Below are positions 54,236 through 64,000 of a DNA stretch of 64,000 nt, piece after piece. The stretch is from Nymphaea colorata. Taxonomy: Eukaryota; Streptophyta; Magnoliopsida; Nymphaeales; Nymphaeaceae. The notes below the pieces were generated by a model. It saw nothing but the letters and a program-made list of their open reading frames with translations, was not told where the DNA came from and did no database searches. The stretch lies in NCBI RefSeq assembly GCF_008831285.2, contig NC_045140.1, positions 23,268,131 through 23,332,130 of the forward strand, read 5' to 3'. The translations under genes were made by a program, and so were the position numbers. The first letter of the stretch is position 1, and each line of letters starts with the position of its first letter.

Positions 54236-57200
54236 ATGGAGGGGTGTGGCTGTTGGGCTGGGCTGAAGCATCACATAAAAGAAGCTTGCAAACCTACTAC
54301 TTCCAAAGATTCTCCGCACACTCTTCCTAGAACAAGCCTGGTTTATGATGCAGGTAGAGCTCTGTTTCTCTCTTTCTCTCTCTCTCTCCCCCCATCTCTC
54401 TCTCAGAATGGAGATATGTTTCTTGTTTGAACAACCGGGATATATAACAGCTATAATTGGCCGTTCTGAAAAAGACCTATGGAATTTTCTGTAGTTTTGT
54501 TATGGATGTTATGTTTAGTGTTACATGTTTTCTAACTTGAAAGATTTTGGTTCCTTAGTTTTAGTTATTTTTGTATTAAAGATCTCTTTTTTTCTTTTCT
54601 TTTCTTTTTTGGTGCGAATGATTTACATCGTTCGAAATAGTATGGCGTTGTGCAGTGTTTGCCTACCTGCTAACTTGTGCTTCTAAGATGAAGAAGAGCA
54701 AGTTTAAGGAGAACGAACGATCAATTTTTATTGTTTACGCTTCTCGTTAAACAAGTTGAATTCTTATATATGTTGATTCATGAGTCTCTTTTTGGACCTC
54801 TTATGCAGCTACTGAGACCAGATACCTGAATGCCAGCAATAGAGAGCTCTCTGTACCTCCTGAAGCTCTAGCAGATGCCGCCGACATATGTCAGGAAAAG
54901 CGAGCTTCAGGTCGGCTGCTTCAGTTTACGTTTCAAGAACTCAAATCTGCTACTGGCAACTTCAGGCCTGATAGCATTCTTGGGGAGGGAGGGTTTGGGT
55001 TTGTCTTTAAAGGATGGATTGAAGAAAATGGTACAGGCCCTGCAAAACCAGGTTCAGGTATTGCAGTAGCAGTCAAAAGCCTGAAACCAGATGGATTACA
55101 AGGACACAGAGAATGGGTGGTGGGTCACACTTTTCCTTCTTTTGATCAAGCTCATGCTATGAATGATATTGTTTTGTGACCATTTTCTGCTCTTTTATTG
55201 AGCGACACCGGTGTTTCCTGTTCATAATGCAGGCTGAAGTCAACTTCCTGGGACAGTTGCACCACACAAATCTTGTTAAACTTATCGGGTACTGTATCGA
55301 AGATGATCAACGGCTGCTTGTCTATGAATTTATGGCGCGTGGAAGCCTTGAAAACCATCTATTTCGAAGTAAGAAGATGATTCCCATTTATTGTACGTGA
55401 TCTTAGTAGCTGCTCAAGTACATTACTTAAAGAACTGTTTGCTTTTTGACAATTCTTTCTGCTTTTCTCAAATAAACAGATCTATATTGGATTCCCTAAA
55501 CTATTTTACTGAACGGTGCTACATGAGCCACTGATGCTGATAAATCATGCCTTCTATGTGCATTTAGGTTTTAATATTTCTGTTTGAATATTGGATCATC
55601 TTGATGATGGAGAAAAGGTGGTTTTATCTTCATGAATGAAGTCTACTAACGGATCTAAGTCAACTTAATGAAACAGACGTGCTCCATTTTTTTAAGGATT
55701 TTTGCAATCGTTTGAGAGCGTCCATGGAATGACAGACATATGAAGCCAAGAGGTTCACAAATAGGAAGAGTGATTGTGCAGGACATTTTATTTTGAGCTC
55801 ACAGTTGCAATTTAAGTCATCCATATGTATCGTGGTAGCATGAGTTTGCTCTCTATAACCCTGCCTCACAACATCCTCTGAAGCTATCAGCTTCTAGCTG
55901 GTATTGTAATCTTTGGGTGTAAAGGAAGAGATCAAGAGAGTCCAAATTTGTGGATGTTGGATAAGCATATGGAAAACTTTTTCAACCTCCAGATACTGGA
56001 TAGCATAGCCTTTTGAGGAAAGCAAAATAAAACAAATGGACTTGTACATGTATCCTTCACACAAACAGTTGAAGGTTAAATCCATGTAACATGCGCAATT
56101 GAAGGTTATGGAAGAAGGCAAGGCTGAGGTATGATAGGCACTGTAGAGAACAACTATGGATTCATATATAATTTTGTGAAGATGGCATCTCTGAACTCAA
56201 TTTAGTGCATTTAAGAAGTTCTGGTTTCCAGGACTGCTATTTGCATTCTTTAATCACAGCAGGCATCTCCCCCTTGTTTCTTGCACCTGCTGTCCGACAT
56301 TTTTTCAATATATATCACCCTTCACCGGACTAAACTTAATTCCCATGTCCTCTGTTGTTATATTATTGGCTTCTCAGGCCCTTGGATCCTAGTTTGTCTT
56401 TTCAGTGTGTGCAACTGCTCCATGCATTTTACAGAAATATCAGTTTTTCTCACTTTGATTGCATTTACGGAATTGCTTCTCTCCTGTAGCTGTAGGTTCT
56501 AAGAGAATCTACTGGTTCATCTACAGTTTATTTGAAGAGCAACCGAGGACTTGTCATCTGGAATACGCATTGAGTAAATCACGCATTGAGTAAATCACCA
56601 CACTTCCAGCTCTTCATGTTTTCAGAGACAGAACTTGATCTTTTGTTTAAATATTAAAATAAAAATAGATCAAGAATAACCAAAAAATTGACATATAAAA
56701 ATTAATGTACAGTACAGCGATATCTTAGCAGTAATATTATGAAATCGATGTTATATGTTTTATGATTCATTTTAGAAGACCATTTTTCAATGCAGCAGAT
56801 ACTGAGACATTGTAGATGTGTTGTACACGAGGTGTTATTGAGATACTCTGAAAATGACATGGATTTCCCATGCCTGATGATAGGTCTTTTAATATTCATG
56901 AAACTTTTGCAGGATCTCTGCCTCTTTCATGGTCCAGCAGGTTAAAAGTGTCCATTGGTGCAGCTAAAGGCCTTGCCTTCCTCCATGGGGGCGCAGAGCC
57001 TGTCATATACAGGGATTTCAAGACATCCAACATTCTGCTAGATTCGGTATGTCTCTTCATCTTAAAACATGAAAATGAAAAACACACTATTAGACATGGT
57101 TCTGTTAACTAACACGTGGGAACAATTCTGCTCAGGAGTATAATGCAAAGCTATCAGACTTTGGACTGGCAAAAGCTGGGCCCCAGGGTGACAAAACACA

Positions 57201-58438
57201 TGTTTCTACCAGAGTTGTTGGTACATATGGTTATGCTGCACCTGAATATGTGATGACAGGTAAGCTCCAATTTCTAAGAATAGAAGGCAAAAATTGGATA
57301 AACTGGTCATTTAGATTAATATATTGAACCTCTTTTAGTAGTATGATTTTGAAGTGTAGCTGCATGAATTCTAACGGTTGGTTTGTAATTTTATATAGAA
57401 GCAAAACATACATTTTGTCATGGTTTCAACTGGAGGTCTCTTGGGCTTCTGAAAGTGTTGACTGGCATGGTGTCCTATGCCTTATCCTTGCAAAGGCCTG
57501 AGCCTTATTAAAGGATCAATAGCGCCTGTCATATGACATGAGATCAAGGGCATAGTTGATGTAGATGGCCTCTACTTTATTGCAGTAGCTTTATGTTTCG
57601 TAAGAAATTGAAAAGAGATTCCTCTTTCTTATTCTTAAGCAAGCCCCTTTCAGAAACATTACACCAAGTAACTGTTACATGTGCTCTATTAGGTTCAGAC
57701 TGAGCTAATACCCTGATCTATGCAAGCCCTGGAGAAAGGAATTTTGAATCAAATAAAATTTTTAGAAAGGAATTTTGAATCAAATAAAATTTTTACTCTT
57801 CTAGTAATGACTTGTATGTTTCACAAAACATCTAAAATGCTTGTTGCTTTTCTCATTTGATGCTCAAATTTCATTTGTCAGTGATCTATTGTCAATCATG
57901 TTTGTGAGAATTCTCCTGGTCCAAGTTGAATCTGTATAATGGTCAAGCTAATGCAAACTGTGGAAAATATTTTCCTTGTTCAGGGCATTTGACATCAAAG
58001 AGTGATGTTTATAGTTTTGGTGTTGTGTTGCTGGAGATCCTCACTGGTCGAAGGTCGGTGGACAAGAAACGGCCAAGTAGGGAGCAGAATTTAGTCGCAT
58101 GGGCTCGTCCATATTTGAGTGATAAAAGGAAGCTGCACCTGTTAGTCGACCCACGTTTGGAGCTTAACTATTCTGTAAAAGGTGTGCAAAAAGTCGCTCA
58201 GCTAGCTTGCCATTGCCTGAACAGGGATCCAAAGTCCAGACCGTCAATGGATGAGGTTGTAAAGTTCTTAATCCCATTGCAAGATCTCAATGATCTGGCA
58301 TGCTTGTCATTCCGCACCCAGCCATCTCAACAGAATTATTGCAAGCAGAAATCAAATGGCAGCCAACAGGCCTCTTACATGCAAGCAAGAGATATGAGAA
58401 GTCCTGTTGTCCACACTGGCAAGCACAAAGGGAGTTAG
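54236..58438 (+). CDS. Receptor-like cytoplasmic kinase class VII (PBL34/35/36-like)
   Basis: Serine/threonine kinase of the PBS1-like (RLCK-VII) family; relatives act under pattern-recognition receptors at the plasma membrane. Exons: 54236-54353, 54809-55119, 55233-55368, 56913-57046, 57136-57259, 57984-58438. They join in phase to 425 aa. The N-terminus [18 protein letters not shown] is Cys-rich, which could allow acylation. Kinase elements: [38 protein letters not shown], lysine in [82 protein letters not shown] and [20 protein letters not shown]. The insert after the Gly loop and the WIEENGT motif fit the PBL34-36 subgroup. An in-frame ATG at 54200 would add 12 residues (MNEFERKRWWEK); the 54236 start is preferred from the family-like Cys-Trp motif near the N-terminus. 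The protein ends HTGKHKGS. Confidence 0.94.
56565..56596. repeat. 16-bp exact tandem duplication in RLCK-VII intron 3
   Basis: ACGCATTGAGTAAATC occurs at 56565-56580 and 56581-56596 with no spacer. Confidence 0.95.
57733..57794. repeat. 31-bp exact tandem duplication in RLCK-VII intron 5
   Basis: The unit begins AGAAAGGAATTTTGAATC and ends AAATAAAATTTTT. It occurs at 57733-57763 and 57764-57794, identical and adjacent. Confidence 0.95.
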
Positions 58439-61401
58439 ATAACTGTATATTTGTCACAGACGAGATGAGTCCGAAGCTGCTTGTGTGGTGTGACGCAGTG
58501 TTCAAGTTCTTGGTTATGATTTTGGACTGAACAACCAGGAGCTCATCCACATTCGTGGGCAACCAAGTAGCAACTGAAACATAAAATTTGATAAAACTGT
58601 AAAATTTAGTTACCCCTAAAGCCTGTCAAGAAATATTGACTGGTTTGAGGTACCTCAGATGTTGTTTCCCTTTCCCATGTTTGAAATCAAATTGTATATC
58701 TTGAGTTTTAGAACTCTTTCACGTTCCAACTGATGTCACAGTTAAGATGCTGGTGCTGTTGAAGGAAGCTTGATTGCTGAAGTTTTATATTTACTCAGTC
58801 TTTCCAATACCAATAGATAAAATATTTTGCGTTTCTCGAATTGATCATTGTTCCCAGGTTGTCAAGCCCTTCAAGCGGGGTGTCTTTTTGAAGACAAAAA
58901 CACGGAGGAGGACCCTGGCTCAGAAAGGACGGGGAATCAAATGTTCATGGGAGCTCAAGCAAATGCTTCCACCTCCATTTTAGCTATGTGGGCAGTTTTC
59001 TTATGAACTAATTCGATCATCTATGAACTAATTCGATCATCCCTTCAGTTTGTTCGTCATATGTTCTTCTTTGATTTAGTCATGGCTGCCCTTGATACAT
59101 CGACCATGACAAGATCTCGCTCACTGAAGAACTCACTTTATGAAGCGGTATTGTTCAGTCGCGTCCCCCATTATAAAGGCAAGTAAGACAAGAATCCATC
59201 AGCACTCGAGACCGAGAAAAAGATAACCTAGTTTCAAAGAGCGAGGTTCTCTCTTTTCAAATAAGAAATTCGTAAAACAGAAAAGCAAGGTGGGTTTGGC
59301 ACTGATCTGGCAATGGAGGAGGGTGTTGGCATTCATTACGAAAGCAACTCGACTGTTTACGTTCTTGCTGCATACCGGTCCGCTCCTGGAGTGGGGTCAG
59401 ACCACCTGCTGGGAACTCTGTTCATGTAAAACACGACCAATCATGAGAGCAGATCAGTTCACCTGATAGGTCACCCTCTTGACGAAAAACGGCGCCAGGA
59501 CAAAACAAATGCATTAATTCTTCATGGTTCCAACACATGGTAGTTTGGAGTTGGCAGCCCAGGGAGAGACGGAGACCGAAGGCAAAGTGAGAGCGGTCAG
59601 CTCCTCGAGCAAACAAAACCAGGAGAAAGGGAAGAACTAAGAAGGTGGCCCAAGAGCAAGATGAAAGCACCGGTCGGGTTGTTATTGAGATGGCAGCTTT
59701 GTTGACTCCTGACGTCATGAATCCGCCCGAACCGCCAAACCCATTTTTTCCTTCCACTCCTTCAAAGCCCAGACGATGCTCGTGTGTTTATGTGAATTGT
59801 CTTCCACTTATCTGCATAGATGCCGATCGCTTGGATTTCCTTTGCGCAAGTTCTCACTTAAGCCGGTAGTTCTTCTCATTCCGGTTTTACTTTTGCTGGC
59901 AATTATTGAAAAGGGACCTTAAGTTTCATGTTGGAACTGGCAAAAATGGGTTTCCTAACGTTGTCTGTTTAGTTTGTAAATTGTTTTTATTTTAAAAATT
60001 GACGTGAAATTTTCTATTCCGACAGACTTCAACGAGAGTTGTCGGAAAATGGTATAGATATCACAAAGACAAGAAATATGAGGCTCATATCTTGAGATTC
60101 CAGATAAAAGGTAGCCTTTTGAATGGAAATTTCCTTGGGTGTTCCACTGGACCAAATTAGCGAGGCAAACATTTTACTAGCACGAGTTTGTTCATCCATC
60201 GTTCACGATTAACCGATGGCTTTCGCTCTCGTTGATTGATGTTGTGGCACCATTGCCTTTATTCGTGATTTTTTTTTTTTTTGTGCTTTTGATTTGATTG
60301 ATTGATTGATATTGTGGGAATATTGCCTTTATTTAACATGCTTTTGATATGTATTGAATGCAGCGAAGCCAACTTAATTGAAAAAGCCCTTAATGTGAAG
60401 GCCGTTGGATCGCCGGAACTCATGTTTCGTGAAGCAAGAACATAAGATGATCAATTTCAGTGTTTCCAAAACAATTGCAAAGCTCTACACTAGGGGACAT
60501 TTTGGAGAGTAATAATAAGCTGCAAACCAAACTTTGGTGTTTTAAAATATAATTTTTTTATCATCCTAGGACCCGGAATAAAGACAGTTTGTAGAATAAG
60601 TTCCTGATCACTTTCTAGGGCTGCCATTTTGGTGGCATCACAAAATAGTCAACCAATAAAAATTTTAGTTCGGGACCTTAGGCTGGCCAATTTCTTGCTG
60701 AAAGGAAAAAGACAAACCCCTGGTGAGGAGCTGGGACAAAAAAACAACTAAGTTCAACATTGCTCAAACTCCTGCTAAAAAAAAGAATTCCATCATGTTC
60801 ATTATCGATTATTTATTGCATAACTTAGGCATCTAAGTCGGCTCACTTGAGAGGGGATGACAGCTGACCAAGAAATAATTCTACATCAAAATAAAACATG
60901 CATATATTAAGAATTTGCAACAGCGAGTCACGAGACACAAGATCCAGCCATGACAAATGAAAATATGGACTAACAAGAAGAAGGACAACAACAGAAACCT
61001 CACAGATTCACAAAGTTTTCGAAGCAAGGGTCAAAGAAGAACTACAAGCAGATCGCCTGTAGCTTTTCAAACATTTGGAAAGTTTGGCCAACCAGAGTCG
61101 GACCACCTTGTCCAATGTGGCCAAGCTACAGGCTAACTGCATTCTTAGCCATTCCAAGTTTGACCTGAGTTAATATGCTGAGTAAAGAAAGAAAAATAAA
61201 AACATGTTGATGTACATTAATATTCAGTAATGAAACTTGAATCGCTCGGAGGTTGAAACGTGAGCATCTATTACATAGGTTCAACATATTTACAGAAGCA
61301 GCAAATGAAGTACGCACGATTGACACCACAGCTATGCATGTACAGGGAAAGCTATAAAAAGTTTTGAAACCAACATGTATGACAGAGTGCGATCAGAAAA
61401 G
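58439..61401. other. Convergent spacer between RLCK-VII and KOC1-like gene
   Basis: The two flanking genes converge, so both 3' UTRs fall here. The kinase 3' UTR probably ends near 58720. The KOC1-like 3' UTR is read leftwards from 61401. A 20-bp exact tandem duplication (TATGAACTAATTCGATCATC) lies at 59002-59041. A poly-T run is at about 60270-60282, followed by TTGATTGATTGATTGATAT. Open frames at 58774-58983 and 59422-59757 (minus) have no recognisable domain. Confidence 0.5.
59002..59041. repeat. 20-bp exact tandem duplication
   Basis: TATGAACTAATTCGATCATC occurs at 59002-59021 and 59022-59041 with no spacer. It lies about 560 bp downstream of the RLCK-VII stop. Confidence 0.95.
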
Positions 61402-63487
61402 CTATCTTGCGATGGCCACACCATCTCTGAAAAGAATGTTAGCCACCGGCGATGGAAGCCAAGCAGGATTTGCACCACTCTGGCCATCCTGGAAGCCTTC
61501 ACCCTGGGCTGAAACTTTTGCACCTTTCTTCCTTGAACCCTTGATACTCTTTCCTATAGTGAATCCAAGCTTAAGAGCTGTAAGCAAGCCCAAAGCTATC
61601 AGCACAGGTCTTATTACCCAGTGATAGTCCTCGAGATGCTGGTATTTCTTCACCATTCCCACACACTTGTCAAATGACACAACTTCAACCTCAGCTGGAT
61701 CTGCTAAGAAGCTTGGCATTTTCCTAAAGAACGGGCGACCAGGAAACCCAACAACAAGACAGCCATTGGGTAGTATGCGCAATATTCTTCCTGCTTCCCA
61801 TTTACCACCCTTTTTCTGTGGCCATTCAAACCTTGGAGAAGACACGTTTGCTTTCACTCTCACAAACTGCCCCACATAAAATGTCTCGGACATCTGAAGG
61901 TCTGCAGAATTTCCATGCCAAAGTGTCTCCATGCCAATAAAACCGACAGTCACTCTGCCATCTCGTTCAATTGAATGAAGTATACCTACAGGAGAGTGTT
62001 TCTTCCTGTCTTCTTCACGAATCCGCACCCAATCCCCAGCTGCAAAACCAAAGGTCACCCTCTCCAATGTTGAGGGATGCAACTTCAACGGATCATGAAG
62101 CCCATGAACTCTTACAAGTATGAAACGGTCAGCATCACCATCTGTTTCCATTCCAACTACCATTCCCTCTGGAATATCCATGCTTTCCTGTTTAAATGAA
62201 CTTGACTTTCTGGAGCGGACAATATCACCAACTTGAAGTTTATCTTTTCCTAGTAACCAATTAGTGGAATATGCAGTAGCTGGTCTGCCCATGATGGTGG
62301 TCTATGTCCAGGGCTAATCCACCCACAGTCACCATATACTGCATTTGGGCTGGTCCAGATTTCAGTGCAAGGAAAACAGGTGGTGAGAGACAGTAGTGCG
62401 CATACACGATTGAACTAAAACTTGATCAACATACACACTGGGGAAAGTGGCGTGCTAGGGAATTATAATTATAAATATCTCCATCAGTGAGTTCTCTAAT
62501 TACTCTCCAGCTTTTGACATGAAAATCACTTGACCAGGATTGCCGCAAACTATTTCATTTTATCTGATGAGTTTGATAATATAAACAGATGGAAACGTAA
62601 ATCGCAATTGTTAATGCTTCACTGACCGGATGAAAGACAATATAAAATCATAACCTACTGACCAGCAATACTCAATTTCTTAAGGAATAGCAGATGACTT
62701 GATCTATTGCATTTTATAGTATTAGAATAATAGACACGTGTTCCTTCTCATCATTCCTTTATGTCAGGTCATGTATTGTTTCCCTAAGATGAAATGGTTT
62801 TAGGGAATGTGCACTTAGTTAAGTTGGTAACAGAAACAGAAACAGCAGGGTGTTTCTTGAATGAGGTACGTAGATACCTTGAACACTCATCATTAGACAT
62901 GCTAGAACATTTTCAGTGGAAAAAAGATTCCCTAGTAAAGTGAACTTTCCACAGAGAACAGAACTCACAGATAAAACTATTAAAAGAAAAGAAGAAAAAG
63001 CAATGTCACTTACTTTTTGAAGGCATGCAAAATATCCCGGATTAGTGGCCTTTTACGCAGGTCATAGTTAAAGCATCCAATGATGACATTTTCAATTGCA
63101 GCAGGCAAGCCACTAGGGATGCTTGGTTTTTCTTGAGTATTCACAACCAGATCATGGATCTCTTCAGAAGATTTCCCTGACCAAGGTCTCACTCCAGTCA
63201 GCATCTCTACAACACTGCAACCAAATCCCCATGAATCGGTCTCAAAGGATATGGGACCCCCTACACCAGGCTCCCATTGTTCAGGAGCCATGTAGTTTGC
63301 TGTTCCAAGCCTTACAGTCATGTCTGAGCTAGGACGTGGAATTCCATAAAGTAGCAGAGGAAGCCCAATATCCCCAATAATTGCTTGGTCGTTTCCATTG
63401 AGAAGAAAATTGGAAGGCTTGAGATTAAGTATCAAGATACCTCTTGAATGCATCTCTAGAACTCCCTGAGCTAAATCAATCCCATAC
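61402..63487 (-). CDS. KOC1-like chloroplast outer-membrane kinase, 3' part, with apparent frameshift
   Basis: This matches At4g32250 (KOC1), reported as a chloroplast outer-envelope kinase acting on protein-import receptors. Exon 63487-63014 starts YGIDLAQGVLEMHSRGIL and covers the kinase C-lobe: LNLKPSNFLLN, IGDIGLPLLL, GTANYMAPEQWEPGVGGPIS, DSWGFGCSVVEMLTGVRPW. The HRD Asp reads Asn and DFG reads DIG; I recall the same Asn in the Arabidopsis protein. The last exon is 62349-61402: it starts PNAVYGDCGWISPGH, then SH3-like repeat sequence (DKLQVGDIVRSRK, FAAGDWVRIREEDRK, FYVGQFVRVKANV). Near the C-terminus is a membrane segment, WVIRPVLIALGLLTALKLGF, consistent with tail anchoring. Between 62304 and 62250 the frame must shift by one base. 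The upstream exons with the kinase N-lobe lie beyond base 64000. Confidence 0.88.
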
Positions 63488-64000
63488 CTGAGGCAATTGT
63501 CTGTATATTAGAAGGGGAAGCGGGAACAGCTCACACTAGAAGTAGGTAAAAGATATCAAGATTAAAAGGTAAAAACAAGGATGCACAACCAGTATATTGT
63601 CAGTTATTACGAAAAAACCAAAATTTTACACTTCTTTTTTTTCTTTTGAATGATTGAGAATTTGCTTTTTGAGGAGGCATTTTACCCCTCCCAGTGAGCC
63701 GTTGGCTACAATGCAGCTCCCTCACAAGAAGGTGCTAACCATAGCTGCTGCCAGGTGACCAAGCACTATAGTGAGTGAGGCCCCCGCTTTGTGTAAGTAG
63801 GAAATGCTTATGGAGAAAAGGTATTGAAGTATGATCTGGGAGCCCAATGTCTGAGAATGAAAGGGCATCTCAGATGAAAATGCAACAATATTACTTCAAG
63901 AAATTAGATGTAAGCAGCATAAGTACTTTTCACCACTACATGTATATTTGTTACTTGAGACCCTCTTGCAGCCATGACAGTCCTAACCAAAGTATGATTT
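63488..64000. other. Intron of the KOC1-like gene to the right edge
   Basis: The acceptor CAG just before the exon at 63487 (minus strand) opens this intron. No kinase N-lobe sequence can be read in either strand up to 64000, so the intron is at least about 500 bp or the next exon lies outside the window. Confidence 0.55.

Noticed and set aside
59422-59757. Minus-strand 111-residue frame with a hydrophobic stretch
   Set aside because: No conserved motif, no promoter or splice context, and it lies in the convergent 3' spacer.
63900-63975. Minus-strand MAARGSQ, similar to the start of KOC1 proteins
   Set aside because: The kinase N-lobe that should separate it from the exon at 63487 is absent, so the match is probably chance.

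Overview
The window is nuclear DNA from a flowering plant. The genes are split by GT-AG introns, the non-coding DNA is AT-rich with many (TA)n and (GA)n microsatellites, and it holds plant-specific families: a PTI1-like kinase, a class VII receptor-like cytoplasmic kinase, MIR171, an EC1-type secreted peptide relic and a KOC1-type chloroplast envelope kinase. I cannot place the species. No bacterial features, CRISPR array or tRNA were found.

Layout from left to right. (1) 54-2847 (+): all but the first exon(s) of the TATA-box-binding protein gene. (2) 4590-5002 (-): a broken EC1/prolamin-like secreted-peptide gene with several frameshifts. (3) 10074-14219 (+): a complete four-exon PTI1-like kinase (367 aa). 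(4) 17052-34324 (+): a complete 26-exon gene for the spliceosome core protein PRP8 (2348 aa). Its 4.4-kb intron 8 carries an antisense, 5'-truncated and decayed Ty3/Gypsy chromovirus, which is itself split by an AT-rich insert. (5) 39048-39483 (+): a MIR171 locus with TATA box, hairpin and a likely intron just downstream. (6) 43219-46962 (+): a five-exon SNRNP25-like ubiquitin-fold protein (228 aa) with an acidic C-terminal extension. (7) 54236-58438 (+): a six-exon RLCK-VII (PBL34-36-like) kinase, 425 aa. (8) 61402-63487 (-): the 3' part of a KOC1-type kinase gene that runs off the right edge and carries an apparent one-base frameshift.

The genes do not form an operon or cluster. Two are basal nuclear machinery (TBP for transcription initiation, PRP8 for splicing). 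A third belongs to the same ubiquitin-fold family as a minor-spliceosome subunit, but may not be one. Three are kinases of different families. Exon models were built by matching reading frames to family sequences known to me and checking that codon phases join across every intron; for TBP, PTI1-like, PRP8, the UBL gene and RLCK-VII the phases close perfectly.

I found no convincing new multi-gene system. The most unusual items are the nearly intact but multiply frameshifted EC1-like relic, the single-base lesion in the KOC1-like gene, the nested retrotransposon in the PRP8 intron, a near-perfect inverted repeat around a TA microsatellite, and a recurring pattern of short exact tandem duplications in non-coding DNA.
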